Source: Ehrlichia minasensis
GTDB taxonomy: Bacteria > Pseudomonadota > Alphaproteobacteria > Rickettsiales > Anaplasmataceae
NCBI GenBank assembly: GCA_000825765.1
Contig: CDGH01000007.1
Span: 1 to 50,633 of the forward strand
DNA length: 50,633 nt
Direction: 5' to 3'
Of the stretch, positions 39,346 through 49,990 are shown one piece after another (position 1 is the first letter of the stretch; the number at the start of each line of letters is the position of its first letter). The notes beneath the pieces were generated by a model, which saw nothing but the letters and a program-made list of their open reading frames with translations, did not search any database and had not been told where the DNA came from. The translations under genes and the position numbers were made by a program.

Positions 39346-40329
39346 TATATATATAAATTTGTGTTGTAGATGTGCTACATAGTGATATTAAATTATTGTA
39401 ATTGAAAAAAACTTCAATTTGTTGGTTTGCAATATGTAAGTTATTATTTCTTTTTGTTTATTACTGTAAATAATAGTTTTGTACATTTGTAAAAAATTTT
39501 TAGCATTAATTGTATATAAAAGGTATAAAATTTGTGTTTATAGAATAGAAATCATGTTGTAAATGTATTACATCTATTAATTATATTAAGTTTTTTTTAT
39601 TGTTACGTCTGGATGTAATTCTGTAGTTTGTTGATATGATTGCAATACGGAAGTAATGGTTTCTTTACGTTATATTATGTGAGTAAGATAGATAGTTGTA
39701 TATCTGTAAAAATTATTAAATATTGGTTTGTATATCAAAATGAAGAACTTATATTTTTTTAGACAGGCATCATATTATAAATATAGTATATCTATGTAGA
39801 GATTTGTTATTGTATCTGGATGTAAGTCTTGTGACTTATGGTATGGTTGTGTAGTATAGAGCTTATTGTTTCTTGCTATTTATAATGTTCTGTAGTTACG
39901 CATTTGCTAAGAATTGTTATATGTTGATTTACGTATAGGTAAAACTCATAAGCCTTATATATGGCAAATGATTGTGTGAAGTATTGTGAATTTGTTAATT
40001 CTATGTGGTGTTATATGAAAGATCTATGTATCTTAAACCGTTATTGTAATGTAAATTTTGTATATAAGTTATAAAGTCTTTCATTGAAAAAAGTGATATA
40101 ATAATATGTATTGTTATTGAGTACTAGTAATTGTTTTGTCAGTTATATACCATGTTTCTTTATGAAATACTGAATTGTTACTACGGATATGTAAAATACA
40201 TTATATAACTTAGAGAAATCGCATTTATATTTAAAAATTTATAGTATAGAAAAATATTCTAACAATGTAATAAAAGCATACTTTCAGTTAAAATTAATCT
40301 GTAATATAAAAGCAAATACTTGTAAAGTT
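39346..40329. repeat. long convergent gap with degenerate ~200-bp repeats
   Basis: This 984-bp gap lies between convergent rluC and pleD and has no credible gene. Weak related blocks occur near 39349, 39529-39700 and 39767-39900. Two of them contain attgt-a-gtctggatgtaa (39608 and 39815, 207 bp apart), followed by g-tttgttgatatg-ttg or its variant. Decay is advanced, and the exact copy number cannot be set by eye. The remainder, 39900-40329, is AT-rich without recognised structure. Confidence 0.45.
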
Positions 40330-41706
40330 CTATTGTAAATATGTCACAACTTTATTCCTTCCTGTATTTTTTGCTTCATATAAGCATTTATCAGCTCTAT
40401 CTATCAATTGCTTGATATTGTCAGCGTCAGATTTTTGTACTTCTACTACACCAATACTAACGGTTTTGTTTATATTGCCTATGCTTGTTTTGAATGGAGT
40501 ATTTTTTATTACAGTAAGAATTCGCTTTGCTATTTGTTCTGCTATATTAATTGTTGTATCTGGTAATATTACAACAAATTCTTCTCCACCAAATCTTGCA
40601 AGTAAATCTGTAATACGTATATTATCTGACACTCGTTTTTTAAACTGTTGTAGTAATTCATCACCAACAGTGTGCCCAAATGTATCGTTTACTTCTTTAA
40701 AATGATCAATGTCTAGTATCATTAAGGATAAGTTTTTTTCTTTTTGTAGGGATTCGTCAATGATATTATGGAAATGCATATCAAAGTAGCGTCTATTATA
40801 GCATCCTGTTAAAGGATCAGTTATAGCCATTGTCATGCTAGTGTCTACATTTATCCTTAATGCATCTTGGTATCTTTTTCTTTTTACTTGTACATTTACT
40901 CTTGCAATTAGTTCATTGCTATCTACAGGAGTTGTAATATAGTCGTGGATTCCTATATCAAATGCTTTGCTTAATAATTTTGGATCTTCGTTTTCATCAA
41001 GTAAAACTAGAATTGGTGTATAACGTGTTTCAATTTTGTTACGCAACTGAGAGCACAACCTTAGCCCATCTCCAGAGAATTCCAGATCAGTAATTATTAA
41101 ATCATAATTCTGTATGTTACTTAAATTTAATGCTTGATCTATGTCATGTGAAACTACAGTTTGTTGAAAGGACTTTTGCAAAATATTGTTGATGTGTTCG
41201 GAACGTATCACATCTTCATCTACAATTAAAATGCTAACATTATCAATTTTATTTGCGTAATCCATCATGTTGTTATTTAGCACACTCATGTCTGCGTTTG
41301 TTTTGCCTCTTAATCTTAATTCATCTATTACCATTTTGAATCTTGTTAATGATCTAATGCGTGCAAATAGTGCTGTGTCATTTATTGGTTTTGTTAAAAA
41401 ATCATCTGCACCATAGCTGAGACCACTAACTCTATTATCTGATGTATTGTCAAGAGCTGTAACCATTACTATTGGAATGTATGTTGTTGCTGGGTTAGCT
41501 TTTAATCTTTTGCATGTTTCATATCCGTCCATTTCTGGCATCATGACATCTAATAGAATGATATCAGGATGTTTTTCTTCAGCAATTTTTATTGCATCCA
41601 TGCCATTTGTTGCAGTTAGAACGTTGTAATATTCACTCATGAGCTTTGCTTGCAACAGTTTTATGTTTGCAGGTAAGTCATCTACTATTAACACTTTTGC
41701 AGTCAT
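40330..41706 (-). CDS. pleD: PleD-type response regulator with diguanylate cyclase (GGDEF) domain
   Basis: PleD makes cyclic di-GMP when phosphorylated. The 458-residue protein has two receiver domains and a GGDEF domain, as in Caulobacter PleD. REC1 has the acidic pair in VLIVDD (9-10), the phosphoacceptor Asp53 in ILLDVMMPEMDGYE, and FLTKP with the conserved Lys. REC2 (about 155-275) has ILIVDED and ITDLEFSGDGLR. The cyclase part holds DPLTGCYNRRYFD, MILDIDHFKEVND and the active-site GGEEF. RITD five residues before GGEEF fits the RxxD inhibitory site. In E. chaffeensis a PleC-PleD pair is known. PleC is not in this window. It lies 14 bp below the tatB-like gene. Confidence 0.96.
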   Translation of the reverse strand: MTAKVLIVDDLPANIKLLQAKLMSEYYNVLTATNGMDAIKIAEEKHPDIILLDVMMPEMDGYETCKRLKANPATTYIPIVMVTALDNTSDNRVSGLSYGADDFLTKPINDTALFARIRSLTRFKMVIDELRLRGKTNADMSVLNNNMMDYANKIDNVSILIVDEDVIRSEHINNILQKSFQQTVVSHDIDQALNLSNIQNYDLIITDLEFSGDGLRLCSQLRNKIETRYTPILVLLDENEDPKLLSKAFDIGIHDYITTPVDSNELIARVNVQVKRKRYQDALRINVDTSMTMAITDPLTGCYNRRYFDMHFHNIIDESLQKEKNLSLMILDIDHFKEVNDTFGHTVGDELLQQFKKRVSDNIRITDLLARFGGEEFVVILPDTTINIAEQIAKRILTVIKNTPFKTSIGNINKTVSIGVVEVQKSDADNIKQLIDRADKCLYEAKNTGRNKVVTYLQ

Positions 41707-41720
41707 AAGTTTTCTTTTAT

Positions 41721-41987
41721 TTATTTGTTATCTTTTTTTACTTCATAGCTTTTGTATGTTTTGCCATCATCTCCTATTATTTCTTTAATGACGACGTTGT
41801 TGTTTTGTTCTTCTGTACAATCGTTGTAAACTTTGTTAAAATAATTTAAAATTTCTCCTTTTGCTTCTATAAATTTTTTGTAGTAAAACCCTACGCTTTT
41901 CGTGACAAGTGGCAGTTTTTTAGGGTCAATTACTAAACATGCTACTAAAATTATCACAATAACTTCTGATATACCAACACCAAGCAT
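41721..41987 (-). CDS. tatB: TatA/TatB-family twin-arginine translocase protein
   Basis: The 88-residue protein starts MLGVGISEVIVIILVACLVI, a short membrane span with a glutamate in it, then DPKKLPLVTKSVGFYYKKFI. This matches the family's span, GP-x-(R/K)-LP hinge and amphipathic helix, although the hinge Gly is Asp here. A charged tail follows. The Glu in the span and the MxGxGxSE start favour TatB over TatA. Tat pathways export folded proteins across the inner membrane. It sits 11 bp after the glutamate dehydrogenase gene and 14 bp before pleD, probably in one transcript. Confidence 0.8.
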   Translation of the reverse strand: MLGVGISEVIVIILVACLVIDPKKLPLVTKSVGFYYKKFIEAKGEILNYFNKVYNDCTEEQNNNVVIKEIIGDDGKTYKSYEVKKDNK

Positions 41988-41998
41988 TAAGAACTATT

Positions 41999-44900
41999 TT
42001 AATTAATGAACATATCAAGCGACTTTATTATAAGCATTAATTTACTTAAATCAAGTTGAGTTGTATTTATTTCATTTAAAAAATTGTAATACCTGTTTAG
42101 CTTTTCTTGGTTTTTTATATACCACTCTTGAATGATATCGTTGATTATACTATCTACCTTATCTAACTTTATTGCCAATGATAAAGTTGGTTCTACTTGT
42201 TTTAGGATATTTTCTGTTATTATGGATTGGTAATCATTTAGTTCGTCAATTAGGTTTCTAATGGCAATACGTTGCCAATATGAAGAATTGTGTTCCATGT
42301 GTGCTGCAAGATCTCTTATACGACTGAAATTTAATAATGATCTTAATTGAAAATATATTTTCCCTATAGTTAATAGTGGTAAATTTGCACTGTTTGTTAG
42401 GTGTATTATATCGAGAGAAATAGTCAGGAATTTTAATTTTGTAATTTTTTTTGCAATTGATTTATTGATATTATATTCCATTAAAGAAGATAGGGTATTA
42501 TTGTATATTTCTAAGGATTCATTACATAAAATACTTTCTATATTTTCTTCAATCAAAGATATCTGGGATGATAATTCTTCTAGTTTTGTGTCTATATTTG
42601 TAAATTTACTGGAGTTCCTGAGAAACCAGAATGTAATTTGTCCTATAAATTTTTGTACTTCTCTAATTAATGAAGTATATATGTTAATATGAATTTTGCT
42701 ATCTAGTTCGTCTAGTGTTTTCCATATTTCGTATAAGTTATATATGTGTGTTGTTATAACGTATATTTTAATTACATCTTCAACAGTGATACCAATATTT
42801 TCAATTATGTGATTAACAAAAATACAACCCATTCTATTAACTATATCGTTCACTATGCATGTTGCTAATATCTCTTTTTTTAGAGGGTGTTGTCTTATAT
42901 ATTGTGAAAAATTGTCTCTTATATATTGAGGGAAGTAAGATAATAAATATTGGGATTCATAAAGATTAAGTAAATGACTTGAGTGATGAAAAATATTGGA
43001 AAGCATGACTTCATTTTTTATAAAGGTTCTAGTATATGCAATCAATATAGCAATTTGAGGACAGGTGAATCCCTTCATTTCTGCACTCATTTTTGTGATT
43101 TCTTCATCACTTGGTAAGAATTCTATGTCTCTGTTTAGTACTTGAATTTTTTCTAAATATTTTAATAATCTGTGATGTTGTTCTATTCTATTTTGTGCCT
43201 GTATACATTCTAACATTAAGGCTTTTGTTTCTAGTTTGTTGTGTGATTCTAAAACTATTGATGGGACTGCATCCATTATGTCATCTAGTATCTTATTACG
43301 TTCAGCTAAAGATATATAGTTATTTTTCACTGCAAGTCTTAAACATATTTTAATGTTGATCTCAAAGTCAGAACATATTACTCCTCCAGAATTGTCTGTG
43401 AAGTCAGTGTTGATTTTTCCTCCATTGTGCGCATATTCAACCCTTCCAGTTTGTGTAACACCTAAGTTTCCGCCTTCTATTATCATTGCTGCTTTTGCTT
43501 CAGATCCATTGATTCTCAGAACATCATTAGCTTTATCTGATACTTCAGCATTAGTTTCTTGTGAGGATTTTATATATGTTCCTATGCCTCCATTCCATAT
43601 CATATCAACTTCTGCTTTTAATAGATGTCTGATGAGTGTATTTGGAGTAACTTGATCTTCGGTAATATTAAATAATTCTTTTATTTCTGGGCTTAAATCT
43701 AGTATTTTGGAGTTGCGACTGAAAACTTTTCCGCCTTTTGAGATACAGGATTTGTCATAGTCTTCCCATGATGAATTGGTTAAGTTGAATAACCTCTTGC
43801 GTTCAAGGAAGCTTTTTGTTGGATCAGGTGATGGGTCAACAAAAATATGATTGTGATTAAATGCTCCAATCAGATGTATCTTATCAGATAATAACATACC
43901 ATTACCAAATACATCTCCAGACATATCTCCGATACCAATTACTGTGAATGGTTCGTTATATATATCTTTATCCATGAGCCAAAAATGCCTTTGAGCTGCT
44001 ACCCATGCTCCTTTAGCTGTAATACCCATTTTTTTATGGTCAAACCCTATTGATCCTCCAGATGCAAAAGCGTCGCCTAACCAAAAATTATATTCTTCAG
44101 AGATTTCATTTGCATAATCAGAAAATGTAGCGGTTCCTTTGTCTGCAGCAACTACCAGATACGGGTCATATTCATCATATTTTATAATATTGTCAGGTGT
44201 AACGTACTTATCATCAATCATGTTGTCTGTAATGTCTAATATACCTCGCAAGAAGTTTTTGTAACATTCTACTGCCGTGCTTTTTAGCAAGTCTGCATTT
44301 TTAGGTGCACGTTTTAAAATGAAACCTCCTTTAGATCCTACTGGTACAATGACTGAATTTTTTGTCATTTGTGCTTTCATTAACCCTAGTATTTCTGTAC
44401 GGAAATCTTCTGTTCTATCAGACCACCTAATTCCTCCACGTGCAACTTTTCCACCTCGTAAATGTATACCTTCAAATAAGTTGGAGTATACATATATTTC
44501 TCTGAAAGGGCAGGGTAGTGGTATATTTGGTACTTTACTTGAATCTAGTTTTATAGACAGATAATCTTTTCCTTGGTAATAGTTTGTGCGTAAAATCGCT
44601 AGAATCAAAGCATATATGGACCTTAGAATATGATCATGTACTACATCTGTAATTTCTGATAATAGCTCGTTAATTTTACTTTGTATAGCACTGGATTCTT
44701 CGTTACTGGTTAATGCTGGGTTAAATCTAACGTTAAATAACTTAATAAAGTTTAGTAAAATTTTTGGATGTTTAATAGCAACTTTTTGAATATAAATTTG
44801 ACTATAGTTAAATGATACTTGCTTTAAGTATCTACTTAATGCTCTTATTAGCATAACTTCTTTCCACTGTAGGTTAGCTAATATGATTAAGCTATTGAAG

Positions 44901-46747
44901 TAGTCATTTTCTATTTCTTTTGCAAAGATTTTTTTTATGGTAGTTTCAAACTGTTGTTTAATGTTATTATGATCAAAAGATTGTTTAGTATTTGATAGAA
45001 TAAAATGGTGTAAATATATGGTAATTTTAGCTGTAATGGTATAGCTATGATGTAAGATTATATTTGTGCCCATTTTTTTTACTATGTTTAGTATTTTTGA
45101 AAGTTGAAGATTGCTTTCTTGAGGTATGTATATTTTTAGTTGGTAATGGACACTATTTTTTATTAAGTAAAGATCTGCTTCACTAGTATTATATTTGCAA
45201 ACCTGTTCTAATTTTGTAATATCATGATAAGCACTTTTTGGGTTAAAATACTCTTGGTAGCTTGGTGGAAATGCTGTTAAATATTGTAGAAATGGGTTAA
45301 TAGATCCTAAGTTACAACGCATTACATCTTGTAATTTATCTTCCCATCTTCTAGATGCTGCGATTAATTTTTCTTCAATTTCTGATTCTGAAAAATTACT
45401 AAATAGCTTGTCTTGTGCTTTGAGTATAAACTGTAATCTAACTAAATTGTACTCATTCAACATATTGTATTGATTATTAACAACTTTACCTGTAAGCATT
45501 TGTTCTAATATATAACTCATTTTATTTGCAAGTTCAGTACTTGCTAATGCTTTTGGTACAAAAATGATGCAATTTACAAAACTGTGGTTTTGGTCTTTTA
45601 TTATAAAAAGTTTTATTTTTGGATTATTAGCTAAGGATAATATACCAATTGAAATTTCAAATAATTCTTCTTCGGAAAATTGAAATAATTCATCTCTGGA
45701 TAATCTTTGCAATATATCAACTAATGCTTTATTACTATGTCCGCCTTTAGTAAACCCTGATTTCTTTTCTACAGCTTTTATTTTACTTCTAATGAGTGGA
45801 ATAGCATTTGCATCTTGAAATGAAATAATGGAAGCAAAAAAACCATAGAAAAGATGCTCTTTTATCAAAATGTTATCTTTATTAAATATTCTTAATCCAA
45901 TACAAATCATATATTCATGTCTATGTACTGTAGATAGGATATTGGATTGTATGATATATATGTGTTGCTTAGACTCAGGCAATTCTTTACTAGGTTCATC
46001 TGGTGTGTTGATTTTCTGTAATCCGAGGCTGGAGTTATTGTTAATTAATAATTTATTTTGATCTACAATATATTCTTCATGTCCCAAAAAAATGAAATTA
46101 TCTTTTCTTAGCCATTCTAAAAATGTAATTTCTTCTTCTATGGAATTGGAATGAAAAGATTTCATTGCATTTAATGCTGAGTCAAAATGTTGTAGCATTA
46201 ATTTCCAATCGTTAACACACTGGCTAACTAATTTTAAATTTTTTTCTATTTCATGTTTGAGAGATTTATGATACTCTTCATCTATGTGACTGATAATGAA
46301 ATATGCTATTGATTCTCTTGTTCCATCATTTGAACAAGATTGTGCAGATGATATTGTATGTATATGTTTATCTTTACGTTCAATATTTAAAACAGCATTT
46401 GTATAGTGATATATTAATGCATTGTGTTTTTTTATTGTAATAATAGTAGAATCTATTATAAATGGTAGATTATCGTTTATTATTTCAACTATAGTTACAT
46501 TCTTTGTTATATCGTTATCTTTTTGTTCTGTATTAAATACTTTGACCTTGCTTTCGTTATGTTGTTTTATTTTAATAAGTTCATGTAGGTCACGCGCTAT
46601 GAATAGGAAAAAGTTGTTGTCTAATGTTATGTTATTATCATAAGATGAACTGTAAAACTCTTTAATAAAGCTTTTTAATAGGTTATCATCTTCTTTTTCT
46701 ATTAATTCTAAAACTGAAATAATTTTTTGATTAAAGTTTTTATACAT
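41999..46747 (-). CDS. large NAD-specific glutamate dehydrogenase
   Basis: This is the 180-kDa class of NAD-glutamate dehydrogenase, which deaminates glutamate to 2-oxoglutarate and feeds the TCA cycle. The protein has about 1582 residues. A long N-terminal regulatory region (about 1-680) precedes the catalytic core, marked by LRGGKVARGGIRWSDRTEDF near 780, VPVGSKGGFILKRAP near 818 with the catalytic-type Lys, and VIGIGDMSGDVFGNGMLLSD near 940. FVDPSPDPTKSF and MIWNGGIGTYIKSSQE are also typical. I chose the ATG at 46747 because the 28 codons upstream to 46831 look non-conserved. tatB and pleD follow closely. E. ruminantium-type bacteria rely on amino acids for carbon, which fits. Confidence 0.94.
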   Translation of the reverse strand: MYKNFNQKIISVLELIEKEDDNLLKSFIKEFYSSSYDNNITLDNNFFLFIARDLHELIKIKQHNESKVKVFNTEQKDNDITKNVTIVEIINDNLPFIIDSTIITIKKHNALIYHYTNAVLNIERKDKHIHTISSAQSCSNDGTRESIAYFIISHIDEEYHKSLKHEIEKNLKLVSQCVNDWKLMLQHFDSALNAMKSFHSNSIEEEITFLEWLRKDNFIFLGHEEYIVDQNKLLINNNSSLGLQKINTPDEPSKELPESKQHIYIIQSNILSTVHRHEYMICIGLRIFNKDNILIKEHLFYGFFASIISFQDANAIPLIRSKIKAVEKKSGFTKGGHSNKALVDILQRLSRDELFQFSEEELFEISIGILSLANNPKIKLFIIKDQNHSFVNCIIFVPKALASTELANKMSYILEQMLTGKVVNNQYNMLNEYNLVRLQFILKAQDKLFSNFSESEIEEKLIAASRRWEDKLQDVMRCNLGSINPFLQYLTAFPPSYQEYFNPKSAYHDITKLEQVCKYNTSEADLYLIKNSVHYQLKIYIPQESNLQLSKILNIVKKMGTNIILHHSYTITAKITIYLHHFILSNTKQSFDHNNIKQQFETTIKKIFAKEIENDYFNSLIILANLQWKEVMLIRALSRYLKQVSFNYSQIYIQKVAIKHPKILLNFIKLFNVRFNPALTSNEESSAIQSKINELLSEITDVVHDHILRSIYALILAILRTNYYQGKDYLSIKLDSSKVPNIPLPCPFREIYVYSNLFEGIHLRGGKVARGGIRWSDRTEDFRTEILGLMKAQMTKNSVIVPVGSKGGFILKRAPKNADLLKSTAVECYKNFLRGILDITDNMIDDKYVTPDNIIKYDEYDPYLVVAADKGTATFSDYANEISEEYNFWLGDAFASGGSIGFDHKKMGITAKGAWVAAQRHFWLMDKDIYNEPFTVIGIGDMSGDVFGNGMLLSDKIHLIGAFNHNHIFVDPSPDPTKSFLERKRLFNLTNSSWEDYDKSCISKGGKVFSRNSKILDLSPEIKELFNITEDQVTPNTLIRHLLKAEVDMIWNGGIGTYIKSSQETNAEVSDKANDVLRINGSEAKAAMIIEGGNLGVTQTGRVEYAHNGGKINTDFTDNSGGVICSDFEINIKICLRLAVKNNYISLAERNKILDDIMDAVPSIVLESHNKLETKALMLECIQAQNRIEQHHRLLKYLEKIQVLNRDIEFLPSDEEITKMSAEMKGFTCPQIAILIAYTRTFIKNEVMLSNIFHHSSHLLNLYESQYLLSYFPQYIRDNFSQYIRQHPLKKEILATCIVNDIVNRMGCIFVNHIIENIGITVEDVIKIYVITTHIYNLYEIWKTLDELDSKIHINIYTSLIREVQKFIGQITFWFLRNSSKFTNIDTKLEELSSQISLIEENIESILCNESLEIYNNTLSSLMEYNINKSIAKKITKLKFLTISLDIIHLTNSANLPLLTIGKIYFQLRSLLNFSRIRDLAAHMEHNSSYWQRIAIRNLIDELNDYQSIITENILKQVEPTLSLAIKLDKVDSIINDIIQEWYIKNQEKLNRYYNFLNEINTTQLDLSKLMLIIKSLDMFIN

Positions 46748-47292
46748 TTTTTTAAATTGTACTAGTTGACAATAGTAATAATAAATTATTTTCCTTAAAA
46801 TACTATTATACTTCTTTAAAGTACAATGCAATTAATTGCAATTAATTTTTAAAATCCTAAATGTTAATTATTTTTAGTTGATTTTATTAGTATGTAAATT
46901 ATGAAAAATTTAAATATAATGTTGTAATGTAAAGTAAAGAATTTATAAATTAATGTTAAATATATTAAATAGATATTTAAAATGATCTGGATAACTACAC
47001 TTTGATATAACTTTTTTATTGCGAATGGAATTATAATAAATTATATAAAAATGTTGCTTGATTATTATTATAACTATAATGTGTAGTAGCTTAAATAGTA
47101 TTCTTTCTTAGAATGCAGTTATGTACATATTTAGATTAAAAATATATCAGAAAGGTTGTTAAGTAATATTTTGCTACTTGTAGATTTATGATTAGTAAAA
47201 ATAAGTGTTGTTAGCTGTACGTCTTGTTAACTATACGTGTTATTTCTTCTTAAAGAATGTGTTATATAGTTTTTGAAATGAGTTTATAAGAT
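46748..47292. other. divergent intergenic region between glutamate dehydrogenase and exoD
   Basis: A 545-bp AT-rich region separates two genes that point away from each other, so both promoters should lie here. The first 84 bp could be coding if the upstream ATG (46831) were used for the dehydrogenase. The palindromic tgcaattaattgcaattaat at 46827-46846 is a possible regulatory or structural element. No RNA gene was recognised. Confidence 0.45.
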
Positions 47293-47922
47293 ATGTCACA
47301 CGAAAAAAATAAAGCAGTTTCAGATCTATTAGAGGAAGTTACTAATAACACTGATGTGGATAGAATTACATTATTCGAGTTAAAATCTGCACTTCATGCT
47401 CGTGGTTTTGGAATATTGATGTTGTTGTTTTCATTGCCTCTTTCTATTCCTTTACCTGTACCTCCAGGTTATACGACAATATTTTCAATTCCTTTACTTA
47501 TGTTTGCATTTCAAATGTTGTTAGGGTTTCAAGTACCTTGGATGCCTAGGTGGTTAGAAAAAAAGTCTTTTAAACGTACAACTTTAGCTTTGATTATTGA
47601 AAAAACTGCTCCTATATTAAAAAAAGCAGAGAAACTTACAAAACCTCGCTTATTGTTTATATTTAATAGTGTTGGTGAGAAAGTTATAGCGTTTATTTCT
47701 CTTTTATGTGCTGTGTCAATAGCTATTCCTTTACCGTTGACAAATTTTATTCCAGCCGGTGGTGTGTCAATTATGTCTTTGGGTCTATTGAATAAAGATG
47801 GTATGATGGTTATTCTTGGAGTGTTGGTATCATTATTTGGTATTGTTGTTACTACTATGGTAATTATTCTAGGTCCTAAACTTGTTGTGAGTATGTTTTC
47901 TTTTTTATCAAAATTTACATGA
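47293..47922 (+). CDS. exoD: ExoD-family membrane protein
   Basis: The 209-residue protein belongs to the ExoD family, first named from Sinorhizobium mutants with altered exopolysaccharide. Its biochemical role is unclear. [20 protein letters not shown] (near 25-44), [20 protein letters not shown] (near 48-67), [14 protein letters not shown] (near 81-94) and [20 protein letters not shown] (near 141-160) are the typical blocks. Four or five hydrophobic spans place it in the inner membrane. The stop overlaps the cysS start by 4 bp (ATGA), so the two are co-translated. Confidence 0.88.
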   Translation: MSHEKNKAVSDLLEEVTNNTDVDRITLFELKSALHARGFGILMLLFSLPLSIPLPVPPGYTTIFSIPLLMFAFQMLLGFQVPWMPRWLEKKSFKRTTLALIIEKTAPILKKAEKLTKPRLLFIFNSVGEKVIAFISLLCAVSIAIPLPLTNFIPAGGVSIMSLGLLNKDGMMVILGVLVSLFGIVVTTMVIILGPKLVVSMFSFLSKFT

Positions 47923-49298
47923 TCATATATAATACTTTAACTAGCATTAAAGAACCTTTTATTCCTTTGAATGTTGATAATGTCAAGGTCTATGTTTGTG
48001 GTCCTACCGTCTATGATTTTGCGCATATTGGGAATGCTAGGTCAATAGTTATATATGATGTACTGTTTAGATTACTGAAATTACTATATCCTAGTGTGAC
48101 GTATGTAAGAAATATTACTGATGTTGATGATAAGATTATTAATGTTGCACAAAGTAGTGGACAAAGTATATGTGAAGTTACTTCAGTTTATGTAAAAACA
48201 TTTCATGAAGATATGAAAATGCTGAATTGTTTAGAACCTACTTATGAGCCAAAAGCAACAGATAATATAGATGTTATGATAAATTTAATACAGAAGCTTA
48301 TAGATCATGGTCATGCGTACGTTAATAATGATAGTGTGTTTTTTAATATAGAATCTTATCCTGCATATGGTCAATTATCTAAGCGTAATATTAAAGAACT
48401 GATTTATGGTAGTAGGATAGATATAGAGTTAGGGAAAAAGCATCCAGGAGATTTTATTTTGTGGAAACCTGCAACTGAAATAGATAATAAGTTAATGAGT
48501 TGCTGGCCTAGTCCTTGGGGGTTAGGTAGGCCCGGTTGGCATATAGAATGTTCAGCTATGAGTTATTGTTATTTGGGTGAAAATTTTGATATTCATGGTG
48601 GTGGTGCGGATTTGCAATTTCCTCACCATGAAAATGAAATGGCTCAAAGTTGTTGTGCATTTCCCGGTAGCTATTACGCTAACTATTGGATTCATAATGG
48701 ATTTCTCACAGTTAATGGTGAGAAAATGAGTAAATCTTTGGGTAATGTTTTAACAGTGAGACAGCTATTAGAGTCTGGGGTTAAAGGTGAGTTAATAAGG
48801 TATGTGTTGTTGAATACTCATTATAGAAAACCTTTAGATTGGGTTAATACAACATTAGCTAATGCTCAAGAATCACTTAATCGTATGTATACTGCTTTAA
48901 GTTCTGTAAATGTTGACTTATCATTGGATGATAATGTTGAATTATCTAGTGATGTTGTTGATTGTTTAAAAGATGATATTAATACTCCAAAAGCTATTTC
49001 AATGTTACATGAAATGGTTACAGAGATTAATAAGGCATCTGATATTATGAAAAAAGCATCTTTGGCTAAAACTCTTATTAAAACTGCAAATTTTATTGGT
49101 ATTTTGCAACATTCTTGGCAAGATTGGTTTCGAGTTAATGAAAATAACCAGGAAATTGATAAGTTAATAGATGAAAGAAGGATGGCAAGGGCAAAGAATG
49201 ATTTTAAGAAGGCAGATGATATACGACAACTTTTGTTAAGTCGAGGAATAGTACTTTCTGATAATAAAGATGGGACTACGCATTGGTATAAAAAATAA
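47919..49298 (+). CDS. cysS: cysteinyl-tRNA synthetase
   Basis: CysS charges tRNA-Cys. The class Ia enzyme has 459 residues, as in E. coli (461). [19 protein letters not shown] (near 25-43) carries zinc ligand Cys27 and the HIGH-type HIGN at 36-39. WHIECSAMS near 207-215 and [11 protein letters not shown] near 232-242 supply the remaining zinc ligands. [10 protein letters not shown] near 267 is the KMSKS loop. The C-terminal tRNA-binding part ends with [20 protein letters not shown] and [12 protein letters not shown]. The ATG overlaps the exoD stop. Confidence 0.97.
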   Translation: MIIYNTLTSIKEPFIPLNVDNVKVYVCGPTVYDFAHIGNARSIVIYDVLFRLLKLLYPSVTYVRNITDVDDKIINVAQSSGQSICEVTSVYVKTFHEDMKMLNCLEPTYEPKATDNIDVMINLIQKLIDHGHAYVNNDSVFFNIESYPAYGQLSKRNIKELIYGSRIDIELGKKHPGDFILWKPATEIDNKLMSCWPSPWGLGRPGWHIECSAMSYCYLGENFDIHGGGADLQFPHHENEMAQSCCAFPGSYYANYWIHNGFLTVNGEKMSKSLGNVLTVRQLLESGVKGELIRYVLLNTHYRKPLDWVNTTLANAQESLNRMYTALSSVNVDLSLDDNVELSSDVVDCLKDDINTPKAISMLHEMVTEINKASDIMKKASLAKTLIKTANFIGILQHSWQDWFRVNENNQEIDKLIDERRMARAKNDFKKADDIRQLLLSRGIVLSDNKDGTTHWYKK

Positions 49299-49410
49299 CA
49301 TAGTATGTTGATCTTATTTGTTTGAGTTAGAAGTATATTCTATCAACTTAAACATTTATAAAAAAGTAGATTAATTTGTTAATTGATAAAAGTGATGTAG
49401 TAGCAGCATG

Positions 49411-49990
49411 ATCATGGTTAACAGTAGGGTCTGTCAAATAATGGAAGTATTAGAACGTTTTTTGAAGACATGACTGTGTAATGTAGCTATTTGGTTGGTT
49501 TGTATTACTTGATTACTATCAATGCAATGTTTGAAATGTATTGCATGTGATTTTCACACTTCTATATTTATCAGTAAGTGACTATTGATTATGTGAGATA
49601 TAAGTTTTATTTCATATGCTTATAATGGCAATGGATCTGCTAAATAAGAAATTATTACTGAAAGTTTTTGAAGACATGAGTGTGGAATGGAAGTATTTGG
49701 TTGGTTTGTATTACTTGATTACTATCGTGCAATGTTTGAAATGTATTGCATGTGATTTTCACACTTCTATATTTATCAGTAAGTGGCTATTGATTATGTG
49801 AGATATAAGTTTTATTTCATATGCTTATAATGACAATGGATCTGCTAAATAAGAAATTATTACTGAAAGTTTTTGAAGACATGAGTGTGGAATGGAAGTA
49901 TTTGGTTGGTTTGTAATTACGTGATTGCTATCAATGCGACATCTAGAATGTGTACCTGTGATTTTTACGGTGCCGTGTTTAGCAGTTAAT
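49411..49990. repeat. tandem ~205-bp repeat derived from the tail of the right-edge gene
   Basis: tttgaagacatga recurs at 49461, 49667 and 49872, spacings 206 and 205. Each is followed by gtgt-gaatggaagtatttgg or its variant, then ttggtttgta. The third copy is part of the minus-strand gene at 49825-50633 and encodes its last ~35-65 residues. Copies one and two reproduce that tail downstream of its stop and also match each other closely over gattttcacacttctatatt and agatataagttttatttcat. The other strand shows a chance frame, not taken as a gene. Confidence 0.85.

Noticed and set aside
49616-49801. Plus-strand 61-codon ORF in the 205-bp repeat
   Set aside because: It is the antisense of a decayed copy of the minus-strand gene tail, has no family resemblance and is not preserved in the other copies.
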